Below are positions 43,163 to 54,225 of a stretch of DNA of 64,000 nucleotides, one piece after another. Position 1 is the first letter of the stretch, and every line of letters starts with the position of its first letter. This stretch comes from Bedellia somnulentella (taxonomy: Eukaryota; Arthropoda; Insecta; Lepidoptera; Bedelliidae), in NCBI GenBank assembly GCA_963576735.1, contig OY755179.1:5394001-5458000 (forward strand), read 5' to 3'. A program made the translations under genes and the position numbers. The notes beneath the pieces were generated by a model, which searched no databases, was not told the DNA's origin, and was given only the letters and a program-made list of their open reading frames with translations.

Positions 43163-45824
43163 ACCGGTGTGAAGTTAGCGGCCGATTTCAGCGGCCGATT
43201 ATAACCCGACCAAATTAAGAAGTTTTTTTCTAATTAACTAAGAAATGGAAATAAACGTCCAAAAATCAATGATTTTGATATTATTATCTAAATCTGATCC
43301 TTTCAGTCACCAGGAATAGGCTTTTCCACTAGAAGAAAGACGTAACTGCGGATTCCAATGTAATTATTTAAAAAAAACTAGCTCCATTTACCAATTCAAG
43401 ATTCTCAACTAGCCGCAATAATACTTTAAAACTAGGTTAATTTGATGGCCTACAACATAGGCTTTTCAGGAAAGCTATGCTAAGCAATTGTTTTGCCGAT
43501 CTTCATATAGCCAAAGAGCTATGAATGCAGTAGAGCGGAAATTTGACCAAATTTCTTTTATAAACAATATTCGATCGCCTATCACAACTAAACGATTTCC
43601 GGTAACACTTTGACGCTAGGTTTATTCAATAGCCTAGATTATAGGCTTTACAGAAAAACTATGCTCATCAATAGTATTGCCTGTCTTCATATAGCCAAAG
43701 AGCTATGAATGAAGTAGAGTGGAAATTTAACAAATTTCTTTTATCAACAATATTCGATCGCCTCTCACAACTACACGATTTCTGGTAATTCTTTGACGCT
43801 AGGTTTATTGGATAGCCTAAATTATAGGCTTGACAAAAAGACGATGCTCATCAATAGTATTGCCTGTCTTCATATAGCCAAAGAGCTATGAATGAAGTAG
43901 AGCTGAAATTTAACAAATTTCTTTTATCAACAATATTCGATCGCCTCTCACAACTAAACGATTTCCGGTAACACTTTGACGCTAGGTTTATTGGATAGCC
44001 TAGATTATACGCTTAACAAAAAAACTATGCTCATGCATAGTATTGCCTGTCTTCATATAGCCAAAGAGCTATGAATGAAGTAGAGTGGAAATTTAACAAA
44101 TTTCTTTTATCAACAATATTCAATCGCCTCTCACAACTAAACGATTTCCGGTAACACTTTGACGCTAAGTTTATTAAATAGCCTAGATTATAGGCTTTTC
44201 AAAAACGTTATGCACATTAATAGTATTGCCTGTCTTTATATAGCCAAAGAGCTATGAATAAAGTAGAGTGGAAATTTAACAAATTTCTTTTATCAACGAT
44301 ATTCGATCGCCTCTCACAACTAAACAATTTGCGATAACACTTTGACGCTAGGTTTATTAAATAGCCCAGATTATAGGCTTTACAAAGAGACTATGCTCAT
44401 TAATAGTATTGCCTGTCTTCATATAGCCAAAGAGCTATGAAAGTGGAAATTTAACAAATTTCTTTTATCAACAATATTCGATTGCCTCTCACAACTAAAC
44501 GATTTCCGGTAACAATTTAACGCTAAGTTTATTAAATAGCCTAGATTTTAGACTTTACAAAAAGACTATGCCGATTAATAGTGTTGCCTGTCTTCATATA
44601 GCTAAAGAGCTATGAATGAAGTAGAGTGGAAAATTACCAATTTCTTTTATCAACAATATTCGATCGCTTCTCACAACTAAACGGTTTCCGGTAACACTTT
44701 AACGCTATGTTAATTTTAAAGCCTAGATTATAGGTTTGACAGAAAAACTATACTTATCAATAGTATTGCCTGTCTTCATATAGCCAAAGAGCTTATTTTT
44801 ACATCAATCTTAAGATAATTCATTCTTCTAGAAAATTCGGTAAGGTGGATGTTATAGTTTTATTTTCCTATTTATGATGCCTAAAAACCTATAATCTAGG
44901 CTATTTAATAAACTTAACGTCAAAGTGTTACCGCAAATCGTTTAGTTGTGAGAGGCGATCGAATATTGTTGATAAAAGAAATTTGTTAAATTTCCACTCT
45001 ACTTCATTTATAGCTCTTTGGCTATATGAAGACAGGCAATATTATTAATGTGCATAGTGTTTTTAAAAAGCCAATAATTTAGGCTATTTAATAAACTTAG
45101 CGTGAAAGTGTTACCGGAAATCGTTTAGTTGTGAGAGGCGATCGAATATTGTTGATTAAAGAAATTTGTTAAATTTCCACTCTACTTCATTCATAGCTCT
45201 TTGGCTATATGAAGACAGGCAATACTATTGATGAGCATAGTTTTTCTGTAAAGCCTATAATCTAGGCTATTGAATAAACCTAGCGTCAAAGTGTTACCGG
45301 AAATCGTTTAGTTGTGATAGGCGATCGAATATTGTTGATAAAAGAAATTTGTTAAATTTCCACTCTACTTCATTCATAGCTCTTTGGCTATATGAAGACA
45401 GGCAATACTATTGATGAGCATAGTTTTTCTGTAAAGCCTATAATCTAGGCTATTGAATAAACCTAGCGTCAAAGTGTTACCGGAAATCGTTTAGTTGTGA
45501 TAGGCGATCGAATATTGTTGATAAAAGAAATTTGGTCAAATTTCCGCTCTACTGCATTCATAGCTCTTTGGCTATATGAAGATCGGCAAAACAATTGCTC
45601 AGCATAGCTTTCCTGAAAAGCCTATGTTGTAGGCCATCAAATTAACCTAGTTTTAAAGTATTTTTGCGGCTAGTTGAGAATCTTGAATTGTTAAATGGAG
45701 CTAGTTTTTTTTAAATAATTACATTGGAATCCGCAGTTACGTCTTTCTTCTAGTGGAAAAGCCTTTTCCTGGTGACTGAAAGGATCAGATTTAGATAATC
45801 ATATCAAAATCATTTCACACCGGT
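43163..45824. mobile_element. Foldback-like transposon with inverted tandem arrays
   Basis: Ends ACCGGTGTGAA and TTCACACCGGT, flanked by exact 9-bp duplications AGCAATTAG (43154-43162, 45825-45833). The left arm carries eight copies of a ~183-bp unit (recognised by CATATAGCCAAAGAGCTATG; positions about 43504, 43688, 43871, 44054, 44238, 44420, 44594, 44778). The right arm has four copies in reverse (about 45011, 45195, 45373, 45558). Only about 80 bp separates the arms. The right arm lacks ~100 bp present near the left end. No transposase. Long arms built of tandem repeats plus 9-bp duplications are the features of Drosophila Foldback elements, now linked to Mutator-like transposons. Confidence 0.88.
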
Positions 45825-45833
45825 AGCAATTAG

Positions 45834-46470
45834 TAAGATTTTTAATATGTCTAAATAATTTGATAAATACAAACTATTTATCAATGCAGAAGAACACTGT
45901 CCTTGATGTAGCCTAACATGGGCTTAAGTTCTGAATTGAACCTTAAAATAATAACTTATTTTAATTTATATGCGTCGTTAATTTATTACAATTACAATTG
46001 GACTTGGATGCGTATTCTATTTTTAACCACAAAAGTTTTAGATCATGAAATTCACCATTCGTTGGTATATACTTTGATATGGTGGCCAAAAATACCTATA
46101 CAGATTTATAGTGATATTTTATGTATTTGAATCACGACCGCTTACAAATCATTCATAAAAAACCTTAAGCACTGAAAAATGCCGTCTCAGTATAGCTACT
46201 CGCACAGCTATATAAAACTGTACAATTTCATCAGTAAAAATCATGATAAATAAAAAAAATATTGTGTACATCCTACTAGCAGCGCAAGTTGGTAAGCACT
46301 CTCGAAGTGAAGTGCCTGATTAGACACAATTCGCCATTAGTTGCACATTGTATTTGCCGCAATCACGCGATTCGCAACATCAACAGCACTTGGAAACAAT
46401 TACATTGTACAACAAAGTGGATCGAGGTAGTTGCGACGAGAAACTCAAGGTTTTTCATCACATTACTTAC
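45834..46470. other. No feature recognised
   Basis: AT-rich with short open frames and no motifs. Confidence 0.45.
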
Positions 46471-46472
46471 AC

Positions 46473-46706
46473 ACATATATATACTCACGGCTGTAAATCT
46501 CTAGAAGGGGTAGCCATAACTAAGTAGTTCCTCAGCCACTTTTGGAAAGTTGAGTGGGAAACAGATTCTGAAATAAAGGTTGTTGGTGATGGGTCTCCCA
46601 CCGCATCGCCCAAAAATCCCTTAAAAGCCCCAATACCGTTAGTTGCCTCTTACGTACACCCACCGGAAGAAATGGGGTAGTGCTATTCTAAGCTACCACT
46701 ATACAG
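46473..46706 (-). mobile_element. SINE-A copy
   Basis: ATATATACTCACGGCTGTAA to CTACCACTATACAGC; first-subfamily form. Confidence 0.85.
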
Positions 46707-46860
46707 CTTCTATATCACACTACTTATACGTTCATAACGAGGGGCCAGAATGTACAATAAACTATTTAAAATGATTATTTGGCTATAGTTCCAGTTCTGG
46801 CCTAGTTTAAGTAGACTAAATACTAAAACCGTGATAGAAAATAATCATTTCAGGGATTTC

Positions 46861-47109
46861 ACATACATACATACATATACTCACGGCTATATTTCCCTAG
46901 AAGGGGTAACCAGAGCTAAGGGATTATAAATTCCTCAGCCACTTTTGGAAGTTGAGTGGGGTAAAGATGGTAAAATAAAGGTTTGTGGTGATGGGTCTCC
47001 AACCGCATCGCCCAAAATTCCAATAAAAAGCCCCAATACCCTTAGTCGCCTCTTACGACACCCATCGGTAGAAAGGGGTAGCGACATTCTAAGCCGGTAC
47101 TAACACGCC
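46861..47109 (-). mobile_element. SINE-A copy (second subfamily)
   Basis: CATA tail to GCCGGTACTAACACGCC, with CCAATAAAAAGCCCC and GACACCCATCGG diagnostic of the second subfamily. Confidence 0.85.
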
Positions 47110-47358
47110 AAGATTTCAGGGATTTCAGTGATAGAAAAAACAGCACCAATAATATTAGACGTCATATTTTCTACAAATAAGACTAGAAAAACACCTCATT
47201 TGTCTCTTTTAATTTTCCGCATCCTCGATTTTTCAATTATTTATGTTTTTGAGATAACGTTCTCATTTTGTGTTCTAATTTTTCTATTCCTATTCAGCTA
47301 AAAGGTTGGTAGAGTTTAAAGCAAGAATTGTAAATCACCTACTTATACATTTTATACA

Positions 47359-47500
47359 TAATAACATAACATAACATAAACATAAACGTTCACGCAGAAT
47401 ATCCCCGAAGGGGTTGGCAGAGGTACTAATACTTCTGAACATCACGTGACTTTGTCACCTGGTGTTCAGAGTACCCACGTTTTGCATGGACAGTGTACTC
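47359..47500 (-). mobile_element. SINE-B, 5'-truncated, with target duplication
   Basis: ACATTTTATACA at 47347-47358 and 47501-47512 brackets a tail-proximal copy (TTATG tail reversed as CATAA repeats, ATATCCCCGAAGGGGTTGGC to GGACAGTGTACTC). Confidence 0.9.
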
Positions 47501-47935
47501 ACATTTTATACAATTGTCAATAGAAATCTGCCCTGGCTTAGTTTAAACCATACACGTCGTATTTTTGTTGGGTAGCATTGGTGTAACTCTGTGGTTGCGT
47601 TGGCTTATAAAGAATCAGCCATCGCATCACCATTTTGACAGCCTCCATTTACTTTTCTAAAACTTTTATTATCCGATTCTTTTCACATATTGGCTTTGAA
47701 GTGAAATAAAATATATTTTTCTGTGCGATATTAAATGAGTTATTGAATAAAGATTTTTGCAAATTCAGTCAGCCATAAATGAATGATGCAATCTTTTCTT
47801 GAGTAAGTAATATAAAGATTGACATATAATATAATTTTTGATAAAATATAAAAATCATATTGATTTTAATAGCAAGAATATTGACATACTCTGCGTTTGA
47901 GTGTTAGCTCTATTTTACTTAACTATCAATATGTT

Positions 47936-48187
47936 GCTGTGTAGTGTCAGCTTAGAATAACACTACCCCATTTCTGCCGGTGGGTGTTCGTAAGAGGCGA
48001 CTAACGGTATGGGGCTTTTAAGGGATTATTGGGCTATGCGGTTGGAGACCCATCACCAACATCCTTTATTTTGCCATCTTTTCCCCACTCAACTTTCCAA
48101 AAGTGGCTGAGGAACTTCTAGTTTTTTAGCTCTGGCTACCCTTTCTAGGGATTTATAGCCGTGAGTACATGTGTGTATGTATGTATG
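47936..48187 (+). mobile_element. SINE-A, full length, defining copy
   Basis: Flanked by TATCAATATGTT at 47924-47935 and 48188-48199. Starts GCTGTGTAGTGTCAGCTTAG and ends GCCGTGAGTACATGTGTGTA with a TATG tail, fixing orientation and the ~252-bp length. GGTTGGAGACC at about 48040 resembles a Pol III B box, but no good A box is visible. Confidence 0.92.
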
Positions 48188-48446
48188 TATCAATATGTTA
48201 CAAAACATAAGCTGTAATGAAACTTTAATTTGTAAAACAACAAAATCATTCATATCCTCTTATTCTTATTAATTGAGCTAGAAATTAAAGTTTTAGGTAT
48301 ATTTTAGAGCTAGTAAAGCATAATGCAGACTTCAAATTGCTCTAACCTAATATTTTTTCTTGAGCTTCTTAGCATTATTTGGGCTTCCCAGTGATTGTTG
48401 TCTTTATGGCGGGAGGCCCATCATCCTCCATCCTTTGTTTAACAAT

Positions 48447-48828
48447 AATAAGCATAAGCATAAGCATAAACGTTCACGCCGCATATCCCCGAAGGGGTTG
48501 GCAGAGGTACTAATACTTCTGAACATCACGTGACTTTGTCATCTGGTGTTCAGAGTACCCACGTTTTGCATGGACAGTGTACTCACGTGATAGGGGGCAG
48601 GCCTATCGCCGTTTTGTACGAATACACTGTCACATGACTAAGTCCAACTCAGCCATGTGGGTTTCCTCACGATGTTTTCCCTCACCGTTAACAACCATGA
48701 TAAATTAACCACACATATGTCTTTAGAAAAGACAAATTGGTGTAGGCCCGACCCGGGATTTGAACACTAGTCACTTGCACGTTAACCGAGTGTTCTACCC
48801 ACTGGGCTATCACGGCTGCTTATTATAT
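48447..48828 (-). mobile_element. SINE-B, full length, with target duplication
   Basis: TGTTTAACAAT at 48436-48446 and 48829-48839. Complete from the reversed tail (AAGCATAAGCATAAACG) to the head start CTATCACGGCTGC. The most complete head copy: GCAGCCGTGATAGCCCAGTG on the sense strand. Confidence 0.9.
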
Positions 48829-49114
48829 TGTTTAACAATCTATTTGCATTAAATTTCCAAAAGTAAGTTAAAAACACCTAATACCTATTCAAGTGGTGTT
48901 GCGGCAGCGCAGTGTTGTATGTTTGCGGACCCAGTGATTAATTCACAACACAGCTAAATAGTGCGAGCCATTGGGATAACACACTCATGTGCCTTCAAAT
49001 GCAAACTGACACAGCAATAGTTCATTAGTAACTATGTAAAAAGTTATGTCTATGCGATAAATGCTGTGAACAGGAGCTGAGGAGTTTATGCTCGAAAATA
49101 GTCTGTTACATACA

Positions 49115-49205
49115 GACATACATTTACTCACGCCATTAGTTCCCATTGGGGTAGGCAGAGACTATCGACCGCCACTTCGTACATCCATCAATCTTTTCAT
49201 ACATG
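49115..49205 (-). mobile_element. RTE LINE 3'-end fragment
   Basis: ACTCACGCCATTAGTTCCCA, TTGGGGTAGGCAGAGAC and CATCAATCTTTTCATACATG, with ~25 bp missing internally compared with 15184-15290. Confidence 0.8.
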
Positions 49206-49509
49206 CTGCATAGTCTAGCATAGTAATCTTTTGCGTAGTAAGTATTCATTTTAATGTAAAGATTGACATAAAACAAAAAGGAACATTCTCATAGCTAGAA
49301 AGCTGACATATCCATCAATCGAGAGTAAGCTCTATTTACTGAACAACCAATATGTAACGAATCACAAGCTAACTATTATGAAACCGTTGAATTGTTAAAA
49401 ACTAAAGTGTTCATATTTTCCTTAATCCTTATTTTTTTAGGTACGAATTGCAGTTAATTACAGTTTTAGGTATATTTTACAACTAACATAGCGGACTTTG
49501 AATAGCGCA

Positions 49510-49690
49510 AACCTATTTTTTCTGGTGGGTGATTTAGCATTTTTGAGCTTTTAAGTAAACACTGTGTTATGTCTGGGAACCCATCAGCCATTATTTTTAC
49601 ACCCATCTGCAATCCTACTCCCATTCAATTACCAAAAAAAATACTGAAAATGTTCTTATGCCAAATCTCCAGCTACTTTTTTTGGTAGTA
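49510..49690 (+). repeat. Diverged SINE-A relic
   Basis: CTGGTGGGTGATTTAGC, TGGGAACCCATCAGCCAT and CCCATTCAATTACC follow SINE-A order. Part of duplication unit 2. Confidence 0.45.
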
Positions 49691-49975
49691 TAGTAATATG
49701 TTAACTGAAGCCCGTATTCCAGTTAGTTATGTTGCGGCAGCGTAATGTTGTATGTTTCGGACTCAATGATTAATTCACCACACAGCTAAATAGTGCAAGC
49801 CGTTGGGATAACACACTCATGTATATTCAAACACGAACTGACACAGCAATACTTCATTAGTGTCTTTTTAATATAGAGTTTATTATTTCATTATAAACAA
49901 TAGTAAGATTTTTTATAGATTTGAGATCTTTCTACAATAGTATGACAGACTCTCTTCTTTTTTTAGTATTTAATA

Positions 49976-50142
49976 TAACATAATAACATAACATAAACGT
50001 TCACGCCGAATATCCCCGAAGGGGTTGGCAGAGGTACTAATACTTCTGAACACCACGTGACTTTGTCACCTGGTGTTCAGAGTACCCACGTTTTGCATGG
50101 ACAGTGTACTCACGTGATAGGGGGCAAGGCTATCGCTGTATC
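49976..50142 (-). mobile_element. SINE-B, 5'-truncated, with target duplication
   Basis: TAGTATTTAATA at 49964-49975 and 50143-50154. Body from reversed TTATG tail to GGGGGCAAGGCTATCGC. Confidence 0.9.
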
Positions 50143-50780
50143 TAGTATTTAATACTGCGTAGTAAATTCATGCCCCAGGTGTGACAGAGGCGTTTTAGAG
50201 TATCGGGGCCTTTTTAAGTGATTTATGGATGATTTGAAAGAGACCCATTCAAATAAAATTCTTCAAAAACAATAAAAGAAAAATATCATGGTCGTAAGGA
50301 TACAGTTTAATTATATGTAACCTAAAACCAATACCCCGTGTTCCAGTAAGTGATGTTTCGGCAACACAGTGTTGTATATTTGCGTACTCAATGATTAATT
50401 AACAAGTGCGCGCCATTATTGGGATAACACACTAATGTGTACGAGTGTTCAAACGCAAACTGACACAGCAATAGTTCATTATTGTTTTTTTAAGAAGATT
50501 TGTGTATTTTAATGTGCAATATAGAGTTTATTATTTCATTATAAACAAAAGTAAAAAATGTCTTAATGACATTTGTTTAAGTTTCACAATCTTTCTACTA
50601 TAAGATCTTCTTTATTAAGTATTTAATGCTGCTCAGTGAATTCATTCCCCAGGCGTGACAAGAGGCGTCTAAGAGTATTAGGGTTTTTGAAGTGATTTTT
50701 GGGTGATTTGGCAGAGACTCATTCAAATAAAATTCTTTAAAAACAATTTAAAAAAATTAAAAACAAATTAAATAAAAAGC

Positions 50781-50988
50781 TGTGTAGCGCCGGCTTAGAA
50801 TAGCGCTACCCCATTTCTACCGGTGGGTGTACGTAAGAGGTGACTAACGGTATTGGGGCTTTTAAGGGAACATTGGGCGATGCGGTTGGAGACCACATCA
50901 CTCACAACCAACAACCTTTATTATACCATCTTTTCCCCACTCAACTTTCCAAAAGTGGCTGAGGAATTTCTAATTCCTTAGCTTACAA
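50781..50988 (+). mobile_element. SINE-A copy, tail missing
   Basis: GCTGTGTAGCGCCGGCTTAG to GGAATTTCTAATTCCTTAGC. The terminal ~45 nt and microsatellite are absent. Confidence 0.82.
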
Positions 50989-51209
50989 AATAAGTTAATA
51001 AGTAACATTGCTTTTTTTAATAACAAGCCCTGTTCAGATGAAATCTATTTGTATCCTTTATTCAAATATCTTCACATAAAACTGTTTTATGTATAATTTT
51101 TGAGTGTACGATCGATTTGGTTAGATCACATTAATAATTATAACTTAATGATAGATTGCATGCAATTAATATATTTTTATTCTAAATTTAATGTTTTGTT
51201 TCATGAAAA

Positions 51210-51305
51210 CCTCATGTGAGGATTATTACTAATAAATAAAGGATAAATAAAGAAAAGAAAATTTTGACACCGGCGGGGGCGTATACCCGGAGGTGTAACT
51301 ACTCG
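51210..51305 (-). repeat. SINE-D fragment with inverted head piece
   Basis: CATGAAAACCTCATGTGAGG to GAAAATTTTGACACCGG is reversed tail and head end. GCGGGGGCGTATACCCGG then reads in the forward head direction. A third head-inverted SINE-D. Confidence 0.5.
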
Positions 51306-51309
51306 TATT

Positions 51310-51700
51310 ACTATTAATTATTAATATTGATTATGTTTCTAACAGTAATTAAATTCAAAACAGTCTTTGACAAGTCTAGGCTAGAATATTTCAAGTTGTA
51401 TAAGAAAAATGTGAACCATAAATTGTGGCACATCCGTATGCGCTAGAAAGAAATAATCCGCACAATGCTCTACGGTACTGTCATGCCGAAACTAGGAGCG
51501 ATGCGTCAGTGGAGTGCTAGTCGTCTACGAGGGCGCACGCTACGCGCGTAGCTTCCTAAAACGTCTACGAAATGTTACGACGCGAATTCAATTAATTAGT
51601 AATCATTTATGAAGTATTTAATTATCCAATTGAGTGAAATATGGAATGAGTAATACAAAGTTTGGAGTGTGGTTTTTGGAAGTGATTTTAATGTGATTGT
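51310..51700. other. Gene-free stretch with a local GC-rich block
   Basis: Around 51480-51590 the DNA is unusually CpG-rich for this window (GAGGGCGCACGCTACGCGCG). It lies just upstream of the candidate exon at 51717 and could be promoter sequence, but this is speculative. Confidence 0.3.
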
Positions 51701-51716
51701 GTTATTTTTGTGCATA

Positions 51717-51768
51717 ATGGATTTATATAGATTGGATTTGTTCTGGTGCTTGCTGGTTTTTATTGAAG
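51717..51768 (+). CDS. Candidate first coding exon with signal peptide
   Basis: ATG at 51717 in a fair context (CATAATGG) encodes MDLYRLDLFWCLLVFIEG, a short start followed by a hydrophobic run, as in a secretory signal peptide. After one extra base (phase 1) comes GGTTGGT, a possible though weak splice donor. Phase-1 introns directly after signal-peptide exons are common in secreted and immunoglobulin-type receptor genes. A CpG-rich block lies about 150 bp upstream. No second exon can be identified in the window, and one short open stretch can arise by chance. This is the only hint of a host gene. Confidence 0.25.
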
Positions 51769-52422
51769 GTTGGTATTATTGCAAAATTTAGAACTTTATA
51801 AATCAAGACGTACTAAAATATTTTACATAACCGTATGTATTTTTTTATCACACTCAGCTGCAATGAATATTTACAGAAAGCTTGTTTAATAAGTGTATTT
51901 AATTTATTCTTAATTTACATTTTATATTGAATTTGATGAAAATAGTAAAGAGTATGTAAGAGTGTAAGTAAGTACGTTAATTAAATACAAAAACATTACT
52001 CTTTTGTTTAAATACTTGTATGTGGTATTAGCCGGAGAGCTGACAGGCATTTTTGAGTACATCCTTGAGGCACATTGAAAATATTATTGTTGATTAGTTG
52101 CGAATGTGTGGATGATGAAATGGCCGACCTGGCTGGGAGGTTGCGGGGCGTTAATGAGCTATGAATTTTTTAATTCGCAATTTTTCTCATGCAGAAAATG
52201 TTCTTGAGGCACTTTGAATCTTACAGCATTTTAAAGTCTGATGTTTAATTACACGATATATCATAATGCCAGGCGATTTGGTTGGGATTTAAATGGTGAC
52301 AGGCGATTTAAAGTTATATTTTTTTTTGCGCAAAAAATGTACTTGAGTCAAGCTGGGATCTATACACAATAATTGTTGTGTTGATAAGATGCCATATATC
52401 AAATGACAGGCCGTTCTGGCGG

Positions 52423-53658
52423 TTATTTAATCTTGCCAGGTGATATCATTTTATTATTATTTATTATAAAAAATAAATTTTTACAAAAAAATTTTGATAT
52501 ACTTTTTATGTAATTTTTTTTTTCATCGATATCTGATGGAATCTCCTCGTCGCTTGTGAACTCGTCCATAGAGTTGAGTTCTATGAACTCTTCTTCATTG
52601 TCTGAAAATAAATAAAAAAAATTAACAAATGTGAAATACAATTAATAGTGCGAGTATTTAACAAATTATTATTACATACCTGTAACATTTTCATCAGAGT
52701 GTTCAAATGTCCCAGGATCAATTGCATCGATAACTAATTGCGGCATGCAATCCCCATCAAACCAATAAAAATCCAGTTTATCCTCCTTCAGCTGCCATCC
52801 ATGTTCAGTGGGTACTAGGTTACTTGGAAAACGTAAATGTGCATTTCTCCAGATACTTGTAACATATTGAGCTCTTAAAAGTTGTTGGTGCAACTCTGCT
52901 TTACATGGTGGTAACGTAGACGGATCATAGTTTTTGACAGTTTTTTTGAAAGGCTCTTCCGTGCTCTTAGCTTTAAATGTCTTGCAAAATTTTCCAAACC
53001 GTGCTATGTTTATATCTGCGATATTATTGACACCGCACATTTCACACACGAACTTCTCAAGCATGTTAAAAACCTCATTGCGTAAATCTGTCGTATGCGC
53101 ACATCCTAGATCAATAAACGCTTTTTGATACAGTTTATTTTTCATTAATAGTTGGAAAGGCCTCCGCTTGCCTTTATTAAAAAATGAAGGATTGTAGTCA
53201 CACCCAGTGACTGCATGAAAGCCAGGCAAACTTGCGCATACTGAATTTCCGAATTTGGCATATAATTGTGATATATCAATGAATCTTCTTCTATTTCCAG
53301 TGCCGTATTCCATAAAAATATTCAGTTGGTCGCTATCAAGATGATCCATGTTTCCAAGCATTATCAATAATACGTCTGTATCGCATGATTTTATGAGTAC
53401 ATTTGTTGTTGTATCTGCATCAATTTTACAGACATGATGCACTATTTTTGTGTCTGCTTCTTCATGATCTTCACATGTCATACTCTCATTGATGTTCATA
53501 AGAATTAAATTATCGTCAGCTTTGTATGAATAACAAAGATCATAATTTACGTTAATTGTTGTATTACCAATAAACGGTATCATTTCATTTTGTGACCAAT
53601 GATCAATGATAAATTTGACTAAGGCTTGTTTAAATTTTATGTTTTTTAATTGTTTCAT
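52423..53658 (-). CDS. XPG/FEN1-like nuclease-domain protein of a TIR transposon
   Basis: Two exons: 53658-52680 and 52601-52423, joined over a 78-nt intron (donor GTATGT at 52679, acceptor TTTTCAG ending 52602, phase 1), giving about 385 residues. The core fits the XPG/FEN1 nuclease pattern: HEEADTK (acidic metal ligands), SCDTDVLLIMLG (DxD), then LPGFHAVTGCDYNPSFFNKG and K, like the GCDY..GIG turn of FEN1. A conserved LPPCKAELHQQLLRA block follows, and the spliced C-terminus is acidic (DNEEEFIELNS, TSDEEIPSD). CTACAG just before the ATG may be an old splice acceptor, so upstream exons may have been lost. No DDE transposase is present. The frame is intact. The role in transposition is inferred from location between the inverted repeats. 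Confidence 0.7.
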
Positions 53659-53811
53659 AAAATCTGTAGGCCGGATTTGACTGGGACCAGTAATATCTCC
53701 CAGCCAATCACGTCACGGCACGCTCCACTCAGTCGACTGCAGATATACGCTCTCTCTCACGCTCATAACAACCCGCTATGCCGCTCACTCGCACTCACAG
53801 GCAACTATTAT
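53659..53811 (-). promoter_or_regulatory. Upstream region between gene and inverted repeat
   Basis: About 150 bp of GC-richer sequence between the gene start and the right arm. It probably holds the promoter or remnants of an upstream exon; no TATA box is obvious. Confidence 0.3.
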
Positions 53812-54225
53812 TATCACCTGGCAAGATTAAATAACCGCCAGAACGGCCTGTCATTTGATATATGGCATCTTATCAACACAACAATTATTGTGTATAGATC
53901 CCAGCTTGACTCAAGTACATTTTTTGCGCAAAAAAAAATATAACTTTAAATCGCCTGTCACCATTTAAATCCCAACCAAATCGCCTGGCATTATGATATA
54001 TCGTGTAATTAAACATCAGACTTTAAAATGCTGTAAGATTCAAAGTGCCTCAAGAACATTTTCTGCATGAGAAAAATTGCGAATTAAAAAATTCATAGCT
54101 CATTAACGCCCCGCAACCTCCCAGCCAGGTCGGCCATTTCATCATCCACACATTCGCAACTAATCAACAATAATATTTTCAATGTGCCTCAAGGATGTAC
54201 TCAAAAATGCCTGTCAGCTCTTGGG

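Larger units (their letters stand above)
47806..50760. repeat. Old three-copy tandem duplication
   Basis: Three diverged units. Unit 1 (~47806-49080) and unit 2 (~49240-49970) share ATGTAAAGATTGACATA-like, AGTTTTAGGTATATTTTA and the later block. All three, including unit 3 (~50150-50760), share GTTGTATGTTTGCGGAC-like, CAATGATTAATTCAC-like, GGGATAACACACTCATGT and AACTGACACAGCAATA. Diverged SINE-A pieces and SINE-B insertions differ between units. Non-coding. Confidence 0.7.
52036..54221 (-). mobile_element. Transposon with 410-bp inverted repeats and nuclease gene
   Basis: 52036-52445 and 53812-54221 are near-identical reverse complements of 410 bp, starting AGAGCTGACAGGC. They contain internal repeats of TGACAGGC/CCAGGCGATTT-type and TTGAGGCAC.TTGAA motifs. 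Between them is one gene on the minus strand. No clear target duplication: left flank TATTAGCCGG, right flank TGGGGTATA. High arm identity implies a fairly recent insertion or arm homogenisation. Superfamily not certain; an XPG-type nuclease would fit Academ. Confidence 0.82.

Noticed and set aside
43500..45600. Regular ~183-bp repeats taken as a satellite or CRISPR-like array
   Set aside because: The units are contiguous without unique spacers, occur in two opposing arrays, and lie within 9-bp target duplications, so they are arms of a Foldback-like element.
51530..51590. Shared element with 42790-42850 (CGTAGCTTCC, GTCTACG)
   Set aside because: The shared words are about 10 nt and not in a consistent order; insufficient for a repeat family.
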